A stretch of 64,000 nucleotides of DNA from Zeugodacus cucurbitae (Eukaryota; Arthropoda; Insecta; Diptera; Tephritidae). Below the pieces are notes generated by a model, which did no database searches, had not been told where the DNA came from, and was given only the letters and a program-made list of their open reading frames with translations. The translations under genes and the position numbers were made by a program. The stretch is taken from contig NC_071668.1 of the NCBI RefSeq assembly GCF_028554725.1, positions 2,914,001 through 2,978,000 on the forward strand, in the 5' to 3' direction. Below, in pieces: positions 50,900 to 61,450 of this stretch. Positions within the stretch are counted from its first letter, which is position 1, and every line of letters begins with the position of its first letter.

Positions 50900-52520
50900 G
50901 TGGAGGTTGCAAGTCATTTAGCATTATCCAAGAAGCAACGCGTTGAGGCGAACCACTTTAGGAGAACCACTTTATATAGAGTTATGATTTTCAAAAAATC
51001 GGTTTTTTTGCGTTTTTTTAATATATTCTGAGTATACACACACAAAATTTCAAGTCGATCCGAAAAATATTTTCGAAGTTATAGACATATTAGTGAAGGC
51101 GCGCCGAGGGGTCTCGCAGTAGGGGACAAAACTTTAAACTCTTTTTACTCGAAACGGTGTTTTCAAAGTCGGTGAGCAAGAATTAATCGAATTAAGAATT
51201 AATTAATTATTCGAAGGATCCCCATCTGATAAAAATTTATTATTTTTAAAAACAATTAAAGATCCGAATTTCGGTCGAAAATCAAACCTTTTGCATTGAG
51301 TAGCCGCCATTTTGTCAACAAATTTTTGTTAATTCCTTTGACCAATCACTAGATTATTTATGATATTAATGAAATTTATTTGGTTTTTGCATTTTAGATG
51401 ATCCAGTCCAAAGATATCGTGCTCACCGCAAGAGGCCTTTTTTTTTGCGGACCTCTGCAAAATTGGCAATATCAACATCCCCGATAATTATTTTTGGCAA
51501 TAAAAAATATGTGAATATAGTTTAAGGTTGTCATAATATACCTTTCAAGTTTCAAATCAATAAACCAAATAGTTTGCTTAGAAAAAATTCTTGAAAAATG
51601 CCTTTTTCTGGCCTTGTAACTGTATATAACCCCTTAAATCGCAAGTAATGAATTTGCTAAAAAGTAGTCGATGCATGCAGTTGTAGAGTCAAAAGAGGGA
51701 GTGCAGTACTTAACTGTTAAAGACATTAGCTATATAATTTGTTATGAAACATCGATTTAAAGTTTAGACCTCGAGACGAAATCCGAATGAATATGTATGA
51801 AAATCAGTTCTCCCAACCCATCCAACATCACCTTCAAATTTAAAGCTTCAAAATCTGTAAGACCCTACAACCGATTACTGCAGAGTAGTATTGTGGCATC
51901 TCGCTCACACAAGGGTTAAGAGAAGAAAAAGTTATAAATTAAATTACAATGTATCAAAATTTATAGCTTCAACTTGATAGTTCTATAAATGTATACACTA
52001 CACCTATCATATTCCTGCAATTAAGCGCAAGCTATTGGTGGTAACACACACGTCGTTGATTTACAAGCGCACAAACATACAGATGAGTGTATGTAGATAT
52101 GTATGCAAGTACTTGTGACTGCATTTCACTGAAAGTAATTTCCTTCTAATCTTTGTAAATATTTATTTGTGTGTTTATTAAACGAAAGCAAATAGCTAAT
52201 CGAGTGCTGGAAAATACAAATATTCCCATAAACACGACAAGTTTCAGCGTAAATTCTAGTCGAATCTATTGTTTACCGCCGAATGTCAAACATTTTGTTT
52301 TTGTTTTTGTATTTTTTTTTTTTTGTTGTCGGCATATCTAAATCAACTCATTCGCTCGCCAACTGATAAGCGAACGCGCACAAACCAACAAACTGAAATA
52401 CACACTTAGGTGTTATGTGTGTATATATGTATGAGTATGTGTGTGTGTGTGTTGGCAGGTATGTAGGCAGAATGTATATATATATTAATGCGAACCCATA
52501 CTTACTGCCCCATTAAAAAG
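50900..52520. other. AT-rich spacer beyond the bowl 3' end
   Basis: No gene is seen. 50.95-51.65 kb has phrase-like text with conserved-looking patches (for example GGCGCGCCGAGG near 51100), possibly an old transposon I cannot name. Further on are GT microsatellites (about 52437-52452) and a T run at 52310-52325. Confidence 0.3.
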
Positions 52521-52639
52521 GCAGTTATTTATACGCTCTGAGCACACCTATGCACGAGTATGTGTGTGAGGAACACGAATGTGAATGTGAAAACGAAATG
52601 AGTAAATGAAACTTCAAGGGCGTTCAAGTCAATGTGTGA

Positions 52640-53301
52640 AGTTAGATTTTTATTCAAATACACGAAATCGGGCGTAGATAATGCAACTTCACAGTGTAAT
52701 AAATTCCGAAATGCTTATACTAAAATATTAAACATATTTATTGTTGTAATTTTTGTGTGTCGATATACTTAAAGTCGAAAGCAAAAAATAAAAATAAAAA
52801 AAAACTTAACTTCAAAGTAACTTAACTTAATGTATATGAACGCTATGCTAACTTCATACAATTTCAATTTTAGTTACTGCTTCACAAGTATATTATATAT
52901 GTAAGTATGTATGTATTGTCATATGTGAAACGCTACGTAGAGCGCCAACTATTTGCACTAGCCTAGTTTGTCGAACGTTTGGAACGATATGTTTGCTGGA
53001 AGCCTAATGAGCATAAGAGACATAAAAAAATAACAGTAATATCTAGTATCTATATAGATGTGAATGCATGAGAATACGCGTTAAATGTTGCTTAAGATAC
53101 CTAACTAATTTAAATGCATATTAAAATGCCCAAACGGGTCTAATATAGCCGTGCGCACCAGTCTACTTAGCACAGAGTTACAAACTTTTCACACCCACTA
53201 ATTAATGCAAGCGGACCTCCGCGGTCCTCTGTAGTATATAGTGTAGATCACAAATATAAGGCCAAATGTTACGTGCTGCTCTCGCGAAAGCACGCTATCA
53301 C
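52640..53301 (-). other. bowl: Probable 3' untranslated region of bowl
   Basis: Sequence following the bowl stop codon on the minus strand. The first AATAAA hexamers in that direction lie at 52742-52737 and 52654-52649. The true end could lie further out, because more hexamers occur near 52160-52190. The extent is inferred from signals only. Confidence 0.45.
52737..52742 (-). terminator. bowl: Candidate bowl polyadenylation signal
   Basis: The first AATAAA found downstream of the bowl stop codon, about 560 nt away. A second copy lies at 52649-52654. Confidence 0.4.
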
Positions 53302-55765
53302 CTAATCAGTCACCGCAATCAGATCGATGGACGACGCATTGCCCACTTTGGTGCAAGCTGGCAACAGTGTGACCGTCTTCGCGTCCAAAGTGCGTGTCGT
53401 CGTCATGGCACCGCTATTGCCGCCAGTTGTGGTTTGGAAGATATCCGCTACGCTGACGGGTAGTGAGAGCAGATGCTCATTACCGGGTCCCAAGCCGCTG
53501 CCTGTCATGCCGGTGAGGTTATGCGTTAGACTGTGGCGCCGCAAATCACAGTTACGTCGAAAGACCTTGCCACAGGAACTGCAATTGTATGGTTTGATGT
53601 CGGTGTGTGTGAGTAGATGAGTCTTCAGGTTGGAACGCTGATTGAAGGACCGATTGCAGACGGGACATTTGTGTGGCGACTCCTCCATGTGTAGGATCTT
53701 ATGCACGGCGAGCGTGCGCGATTGGCAGAATCCCTTGCCGCACTCGGCGCACTTGAAGGGCTTTTCCTTGGAGTGTATATATCTGGGAGGATGGGCAGAA
53801 GGATGAGAGGAGTAGAGATTAATATTAATCAAGCGGGCGAATGATAATTATTTATCGAAAATATTTAGTGAAATATAAAAAAATATAATTCTTGAATTAG
53901 ATAGTTGCCCACCTATGATCTCTGAGATGATCTTGCCGACGGAATGCCTTGCCGCAGATGTCGCACGAGTAGGGCCGCTCGTCGGTGTGCGTGCGCTCGT
54001 GTATGAGCAGATTGTAGGACTTAGTGAATTGCCGATTACAGAATTTGCAAATGAACTGTTTCTTGGAGCGCTGTGAATTGGCAGCGCCGCCAGCAGCTAC
54101 AGTCGTACCGCCCGCAACGCTGCTGGCGTTTAAGACGTTTGCCTCATTCAGTGCGCTGGCAGCGGCACCTTCATGGATGACCAGCTGTTGGTGGTTCAGT
54201 TTGTCTTGGAACATGGTGGCTTGTAGTGATGAAATCGATTCGATGTCAGCAGATAACGTTTGTTGTTGCTGTTGCTGTGTAGTCTGTTGCTGCTGTTGTT
54301 GTTGTTGTTGGTTAAGGCAATTGAATGCGTTGGTGTTGAATATGAAATTGTTGTAGCTACTCTCTAGTTCGCCAGCCTCAAACGACAGTCCCTCTTCGCC
54401 GTCCAGCAACGGCAGGTCACAGTCGCCGAGGTCACTGGCGGTGAGGTCAGTGCCGGTGGCGCCCGCACTATGCAACAGCGTCTGTATAACATTTGCCGTG
54501 TTGGCGTTGCGTTGCGTTTTAGGTGCCTCAAGGCAGAGGTTGGCTGTGTCCAATGCCTGCAATTCTTGTTGCTGTTGTTGTTGTTGCGTTGGCGCTGTAG
54601 TTGTTATTGTTGTTAAGTTATAGCTATTGTTGGTGGTGGTTTCTTCTGCGTTGTTGCCGCTAGTAGTGCAGCTGGCACTTGCTTCACCATCACCACTACC
54701 ATCGCTGTTGTTGTTATTATTGGTGGATATTGTATTGAACCGGAAGACATCCGATTTGCCGGTGATGCGCTGCAGTGCCAAGTATGACTCGAGCGCTTGC
54801 AAGTTGAGCGCCGCCGCGGCCGGTGAATTGACGGGTAGGAGGGCGGCCTGCTGCAGGCTGCTGACCATGGTGCCCTGTAAGGAGAGCACAACTGCGGCTG
54901 CAGCGGCGAGGTCATTCGTAGTTGAGACATTTGTTAGCGTCGATGTGTTGTTGTTGTTGTTGGTGCTGCAGTTGCCGGTGTTATTGGTGCTGTTATTCAT
55001 ATTGTTGTTGCTATTGCCATTGTTGCCAGTGGAACACTTAATCGAAGGCAACACCGGCGTTTGTTGTGGGGATGGCGTACCCATGCCGAGGCTGTGACTA
55101 CCTTGCTGCTGTGGACCGCTGCCGGCACCATTTACATCCTTCGCCAACGCCAATGCAATTGCGGCGACGGCGGGGGAAGCACTGGTTGCGGTGGCGGAAC
55201 AGTTCAGGGCAGAGTTCGTTTTCTGGTTATGTGTGCCACTAGCGGTAATCACATTGTTGTTGTTGCTGCTCTGCGCATTTTTATTGTTGTTGCTTTGTTG
55301 CTGTTGTTGCTCCAGTGCTGCGGCAACGGAAGTGGCCTGCAACTCGGCGGCGCACAGTTCCTCCTTAATCAAAGTGGTCAATGCAGCGACTGTGGCAGCG
55401 GCGTTCGTCGTTTTTGTTGTTGTTGTCGCAGAAAATTGTGCCGCTGCTGCTTGTACATGTGCCTGTCGCTGATGTGATTGCATATGCTGTTGTTGTTGTT
55501 GTTGTTGCTGTAGGCGTTGTGTTTGCATTTGCTGTTTAAACTTCTGCAATTGTTGTTGTTGTGGTAATTTCTGTTGCATGCCTAGCTGGCCATGTGATTG
55601 CTGTTGCGACTGCTGTCTCAGTTGTGGTTGTTGTTGTTGTTGTTGCTGATGATTCTGCTGCTGCTTCAAATGCAGTTGTTGTTTAACACGACTTTGTAGC
55701 TGTTGTTGTTGTTGTTGCTGTTGCACACTGTTGCCAACGGCATTCGGGCTTGTGGAGGAGTCCAT
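53302..55765 (-). CDS. bowl: Bowl (brother of odd with entrails limited), C2H2 transcription factor; complement(join(53302..53782,53913..55765))
   Basis: The two exons encode 777 residues. The N-terminal three quarters is low-complexity: Q-rich at about 15-105, more poly-Q and Asn-rich runs, and an acidic/Leu patch at about 440-475. Five C2H2 fingers follow at 571-593, 599-621, 627-649, 655-677 and 683-705, joined by short linkers (TDERP, SKEKP, MEESP, TDIKP). Finger 1 (FICKFCNRQFTKSYNLLIHE) closely resembles Drm finger 1. A VSVADIF segment at 727-733 may be an eh1-like Groucho-binding motif. Five fingers and this length fit Bowl; Odd and Sob are expected to be shorter. Known role: nuclear regulator of hindgut patterning, epidermis and leg joints, held in check by Lines and released by Drm. 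ATG 55765 is chosen because an in-frame TAA lies upstream at 55846-55844 with only a GTG between; an unseen upstream coding exon is not strictly excluded. Confidence 0.94.
53783..53912 (-). other. bowl: Intron of bowl (130 bp)
   Basis: Donor CATAG|GTGGGC at 53913/53912 and acceptor CCATCCTCCCAG at 53783 (minus strand). Joining restores DHLRDHR-YIH, the His-His end of finger 2. It is phase 2, splitting an Arg codon as AG|A, exactly as in drm. Reading through the intron instead meets a stop after four codons. Confidence 0.95.
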
Positions 55766-55772
55766 CGCGCAT
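55683..55772 (-). promoter_or_regulatory. Overlapping upstream ORF at the bowl start
   Basis: An ATG at 55772 lies 7 nt before the bowl ATG in another frame and opens a 29-codon ORF that ends within the bowl coding region. Its sequence context is weaker (C at -3) than that of the bowl ATG (G at -3, G at +4), so leaky scanning would be needed to translate bowl efficiently. Whether it is used is unknown. Confidence 0.5.
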
Positions 55773-57000
55773 GCGCAGCAGGATATCACCCAATACACAA
55801 CGAAACGGCGGTTAACTCGCTGGCTGCCTGTCGCAGTGGATGCTTAGTGATTGCTAGTTGTTGCGCAAGCGCACCTACGCAAGCTAACGACCTGCCTGCT
55901 AGTGACTATCGATGATGATGTGGCAGCTGTTGTGATAGTTGTTCGTGTTATTGTTGTTGCTGTTGTTGTTAATATGACTTTTGCCACTAACGCTTCGTTC
56001 TTTTCGCCGTTAAACTTGGGGGTACAATGTTGTTACTGTTGTTGTAGTTCGTCTACTGCTTCTGCCTCCTCTTCTACTGCTGCTTCTTCTTACTGCCTCA
56101 CTGGTATGCTGCTGCGTTCGTTTGTCGTTGCCACAGCGAGTGTATGAATATTAAAAGCTACACGCCACCATAAATCACCGCTTAGTCACGCGCTCAAAAA
56201 GTCATAAAAATCGAATTTGACGTTCGTACAAAAACAACAAGCGCATAGCGAGGCACTATTGCAACCGCAACGCTAAAAGCCAGCAAAACACCGCTGGCGT
56301 ATTAACAAACAAATTGATCGACAACAACAACAATGATGTCTAGTGCGCTTTAAAGCTGTTGTTGTTTTCAGGTTGTTGTAATATATATGTGAGAATATGT
56401 GTTGGTGTTTTTGCTTCCTACTTCTTCAACATCTGCGCCTGCCTTCGCTCCCCAGACTTGTGGTCACTGAGATAATTGCTCGTTTGCGGTTTCCCACTAC
56501 AACAACTCAAGCGCTAATAGATCACACATCCCAAAATCCTGTTGGCGCGCTAACAAGCTTCTTAGCGGCTGGCGAATTGGCGCCGCGTCGGCAATTAACT
56601 GGCACTTAGGCGCAAAACGATTCTGCCGTCCAATGACAAGCGCGCACACGAGACGCTTGGGACCACACGCACTTCTTTGTTGGTTTAGGCACTTGAGCGG
56701 CGCGTGTTTTTTTCGAAAAGTGTGTGTAATTAACACGAGCCACGAGTCAACAACAACACACATACACTTTAAGCGGTTCAAAGTAAATAAGCAAACACAA
56801 CAAAAACAAAATTATGTCTTATGCAATTGTTATCAAAGTACTGCTAATACTTTCTGTTGTTGTTGTTGTTAAATGGTATCTTCCTTTTCTAATTGTCTAT
56901 GTGCTCTCACTCAATCACAAAAGTCTCAAAAGTGGTGTTTAATTGTTGCTTATGTTACAACTGTGACGCTTTGACGCTATGCGGCTGCGGACTGTCACCA
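55766..57000 (-). other. bowl: Probable 5' leader and promoter-proximal region of bowl
   Basis: On the minus strand the sequence is CAA/CAG-rich (for example 55940-55970, 56030-56045, 56320-56365 and 56855-56870), like the drm leader. I found no convincing transcription start or 5' splice sites, so the leader length is unknown. Plus-strand ORFs here are the complement of these triplet runs. Confidence 0.35.
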
Positions 57001-58160
57001 CTGCCTGCTTGCGATAAGACGCGTTCACTACCGAATGCAAAATTATCGAGAACGCTATCATGAACAAAAAAAATTTAAAACAAAACAAAAAACACTCGCT
57101 CGATTGCACAAAAACAAATACAAAAAAAATATGAAACAGCTGCACCGCTGTCGCTGCTGCTCCAAGCGCCTTCAAAAGTGATGAGTAAGTGTATGACGTG
57201 CGCGTAACGTGGCTTCGCGTTGAGGCGCGCACAATGTTGGGCAAGTCCACGGAACAACTAAAAGTCCATTGCGTCGCTGGTTTGACGCGGACCTCCTGTG
57301 CAACAAACAGAGAAACTAAAACCGGCGCGCCGCACACACACACCTACCAGCGCAACGCCGCCGCTTCGACACTCACTCATTCGCTCAGCGCGCGCACTCA
57401 CCTCAACGCATACAAGCGCAAATGCACATAACGAAGTGGAGCGCAACGCACACCTTTACCGACGCGCACACACACACATCAGCGGCTATATGTACATATA
57501 TGAAAGAGCCATATAACAACGATCTGTTGGCAGCGCTATATGAGTGTGTGTGTGTGTGATCGCCAACTGAGTCGAAATGAATGCTCGTTCGAAGAGCACA
57601 CGATTTCACCTAGTCAAGGTAGTGTTGATTGTATAGCTTTGCTTGTGTGTGTATGCAATTGCTTGTATGCATGCAGCGCTCACACTCACACATACACAGC
57701 GCGCATATTCTTTCACTCCACACCAATATGAAGCGCAGAACCAGTTTCTTTACGACCTTTTTTCTTTTGCTGCCTGTTAACGGGTTTGCTCTCTCTCCAG
57801 CGCAAACGTTGTGGCGCATTGAGATTAAATAGTTGCAACCCGCCGAACGTGTTTCGCTGGGACCGGCGTTAACTGATGGCCAACACACGCGCGCCGCTGC
57901 TTAATGGGTGGTTCGTTCGTTGGCTGACTGGCTTAGCTTGTTGGCTGGCTGTTTGAGTGGCGAAATTCAGGCTTTAATGTAGCGATCAATGGGAATGCAA
58001 ACGAGTTGTAAACTCGCGTGGGTGTAGTTATTTATACACAACAAACAAACAACAGCGACGACGATCGAGTTCTCTTGATATTTAAATGAGCAAGACAAAA
58101 GCTTATGAATATTTATGCTTGTGTATGGGTGTATGTTTGTATGTTTGTAATACAATAAAA
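57000..58160. other. Region upstream of bowl, CA/GT-rich, no gene recognised
   Basis: Contains many CA/GT microsatellite patches (57330-57345, 57462-57478, 57543-57558) and GC-rich sequence. It is the likely location of bowl promoter elements; a TCAGTT initiator-like site (minus, 57570-57565) lacks a recognisable downstream element. Confidence 0.3.
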
Positions 58161-59610
58161 TTAATGATAAAATAACACCTTGGAATAAAGCGCTAACACG
58201 CTTTTTACTGAATATTTAGATGAATTTCATGTATCTATAAAAGAAATTAGGCAGCTTTTGTTCACGGCGAAAGCAACTCTGTGTGTACATTCGAGAGAAA
58301 CATATGATTGCAACTTCCTAGAGTAAACCTTAATAGAAATTCTACCAATGAAATCAAATCTCTATAACACTTTGGTAAAAATCATCACAAATACGGAGAT
58401 GATTCTTTAAGTCTTATTCTCCACATTAGGTGATCTTAAGTCGACAAAAGTTGAAATCTGATCTTATAACATAAATGAAGATTTTTACGAGGACTCTACA
58501 TCTAAATGTGACCGACTGAGCTTCAAGTGATATTTTAGAATTCAATTCCATATATAGAAGTGATTAATTAGAAGATTAAAGATTTAATATTTTTCATAAA
58601 TTTATTGCGAATTGTTACCTGTACTTTCAAGTTTTGGGAGTGAGAGTGCCTAAACATAAGTAATTAAAAGAGCGATAGAGCTAACGAAATTGTAACGTAA
58701 CAACTCGAGAGAGAACCAAAAACATTTTTAAATAATAATCTGACATTTAGTTCAACAGCCAAAAACCAGCTGTTTGTTTACAAACTTTTGTGGGGTCGAT
58801 TCGAAGTTCAACAAGTTTTTCTGACTTTTTCAGTACTTTTACCTTTTACCTCAACAATTGTTATGAGATAATGTTATAAATCTTAAAGTTATTCGGCAAA
58901 CGAATACTTCTCCATCTACCGGTACCGAATTGTCTCATTAATCTAGAATCAAATCTCATTAAGCTAGACCGTAAGCAATATTTATAAGATATTTTTTTAG
59001 TTCAGAAATATATATATTCGAGCTAAAATTGTATTCAATATAGCTAAAAAAATTTTCTTTCTTCAATATAAAAGCATTCTAAAATATAATGTTTCCGTCA
59101 TTGGAATTTCAGTTATATGACCATTCGAAGGTATTTTAACAACTCTTACCACTATTAACGGCAGAAGATTAGATAGATAGAACTGCATTTATAATATTCA
59201 CCAATTATTATCTAAATACATATATATATATTTATATAGGAGTGAGTATAAGGTACTGATAAAAAATTTAGAAAGTTTCAGTTCGGGTGGAACCAATACT
59301 TAGTTTTTGGATTGAAATTCATATGAGTGAAGGAGATGTATAGTAATTTCATTTTCCATTATGCTTATTTGAAAAATCTCCGATGACGATCTATATAAAT
59401 ATACGAGAAGAAACATTGTCAACCAAGGTTGGTGGCCAAATATATCTATAAAACTCCAAATTACCTGGCTCAAATTAAAGAGTCTGATCCCATTTTCTCA
59501 TATTTTTAAACTATGATAGAGTTAGGAGTTGGTTCAGATCGTTCGTAACGTTTAAAAATCAGTTTAATTCGCTCACGATAATTCCAATAATTATATATGG
59601 TATGCCTTCA
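58160..59610. other. AT-rich spacer, nothing recognised
   Basis: A TA-repeat patch lies at about 59218-59240. No coding or RNA feature is supported. Confidence 0.4.
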
Positions 59611-59612
59611 TA

Positions 59613-60763
59613 TTAGGTTGGCAAATATCCCCCTACCGCCTTTTTGTCTTTTAAATTTCACGGCTATGTATAAAGCGCTACAGAATCTCTATCTGGCAAT
59701 ACTATACATCTTTGAAAGGTCTTGACATAACCTACAAAACGACGCTATGCATGATTAGTTTGGATATTGCGTTCAACAGTAACAGACGTGTAAACATGGC
59801 GTTCACTAACGCCGAAATTCCCGCAATTTCAAAGTTTTCCTTCGTTCAAAGGAAATCCACTAGAGAAACGTTCCGTGAGATTAATGGTGAATGGTTTCGA
59901 CGATTCAGAGCTGGTGAAAACGACACCATGGATAAGCCAGCCGGCCAAAGGCCTGTGACAACGAATATCGATCAAATCATGGGAAACAATCGAGTTAGAA
60001 CGGCATGTGGCATATTGTGGCATCGCCCAGGAGATGGGAGTTAGTCAACAAACAATTTAAACCATCTGCAGAAGGCTGGATCCACCAAAAAGCTTGATGT
60101 TTGGCTGATGCATGATTTGACGCAAAAAAACCTTCTGGACCAAATCAACGCCTGCGATATGCTGCTAAAACGGAACGAACTCGACCAATTTTTGAAGCGG
60201 ATGGTAACTGGCGACGAAAAATGGATCATATACGACAATATCAAGCGACCAAGCCTAACTGTCAGGTTTTGCTGTGTGTTTGGTGGGATTGGAAGGAAAT
60301 CATCCACTATGAGTTGCTCCCATATGGCCAGACGCTTAATTGTACCATCTACTGCGTACAACTGGACCGCTTGAGGCAGGCGATCGACCCGAAGTGTCCA
60401 GAATTGGTCAACACGAAGGGTGTAGTATTCCACCAGGACAATACCAGACCACACACTTTGTTGATGACTCCTCAGAAGCTATGGAAGCTCGGATGTGAGG
60501 TTTTATCGCATCCACCAAATAGCGCGGACATAGCGCCAAGTGATTACCACCTGTTCCTGTCCATGGCGAACGTCCTTGGTGGTGTAACGTTGAACTCAAA
60601 AGAGGCTTGTGAAAAGTCGCTGTCCGAGTTCCTCGCAAATAAGGAGGAGTGCTTCTACGAGTGGGGTATTATAAAGTTGTCGTCTAGATGGAAGGATGGA
60701 TGGATTTTCATAAAGCATTGAAAAAAGAGCAAAAAAGCGGACGGGAGATATTTGCCAACCTAA
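59613..60763 (+). mobile_element. Near full-length, inactivated mariner element
   Basis: 1,151 bp bounded by inverted ends TTAGGTTGGCAAATATC (59613 inward, and inverted ending at 60763; one mismatch in the first 21 bases) and by TA at 59611-59612 and 60764-60765. Inside are pieces of a mariner transposase: an N-terminal segment from ATG 59796 (TFREINGEWFRRFRAGEN), MHDLTQKNLLDQINACD and LKRMVTGDEKW (first catalytic Asp) from 60108, then in another frame LLCVWWDWKE, VFHQDNTRPHT (second Asp) and HPPNSADIAPSDYHLF (third Asp, 34 residues later, the D,D34D signature). Frameshifts near 60000-60060 and a frameshift with deletion near 60240-60260 break the gene, and the element is somewhat shorter than the usual 1.25-1.3 kb. 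Its termini differ from the other mariner family in this window. Confidence 0.92.
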
Positions 60764-60779
60764 TATTTCTAAATTAATT

Positions 60780-61450
60780 TTTGGTGTTTCAAACTATGTC
60801 ATTCTATCCTCTGTGCGTTATGTTGTGATAGTATAAATTTGCATATATTTATGTATATAATCTTTATTAGCGTCTACAGATTATTTAGTCTATAAAGGAG
60901 TAGCGATAACAATCTATCGTTACCGCCAAGCCCCCCATGGCATTATTACTAATTTCCATATACTTCTTAGAAAAGTGAGTATAACTATTTGACAGAGCCA
61001 TAGTGATTAGATAAGAAATAATTAGAGAAAGTATATGGACGAATTGTCATAGGTTATCACTTTGCTGTTATAGAGGGAATGAATTGTTGGTTTCTAAAAT
61101 TTTTTGAACCTGTCTGAGTTCAAACATAATGCGGACTTTGTCTAATAAAAACTATTAGATGATATATTAAGAACTAGCACTTGAGATTAAAGTAAACTAG
61201 AGGAATTTGTTTTTGGATACCCTAACCTCAAACTGCTATATCATTTTCATATAAATTGAAACTTGGTTCGTAATTGTATAATTCGATCTAAACTAAAGTG
61301 TATCTCTTATAAACCCTTTAATAGGTATTTATATATCAACTGTGACACTTCTGGGTACTACTGCCATCTCTTTATACGATCTCAGATGTCTGTGTATATA
61401 AATTTCTCCGAATAAACTTCAATTCCTCTTATCATCCTTAATCCACTAAA
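60780..61450. other. AT-rich spacer, nothing recognised
   Basis: No ORF, RNA or transposon that I can support. Confidence 0.4.

Noticed and set aside
50950..51800. Possible old large DNA transposon in the AT-rich spacer beyond bowl
   Set aside because: Some phrases looked familiar, but I could not identify coding motifs, terminal repeats or a second copy in the window.
53327..53620. Plus-strand ORF of 97 codons opposite the bowl last exon
   Set aside because: It is antisense to the zinc-finger exon, whose minus-strand frame is clearly the coding one.
54024..55477. Long plus-strand ORFs (up to 156 codons) opposite bowl
   Set aside because: They are complements of CAG/CAA/AAC triplet runs in the bowl coding exon and have no domains.
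60041..60454. 137-codon minus-strand ORF
   Set aside because: It is the antisense of the mariner transposase remnant.
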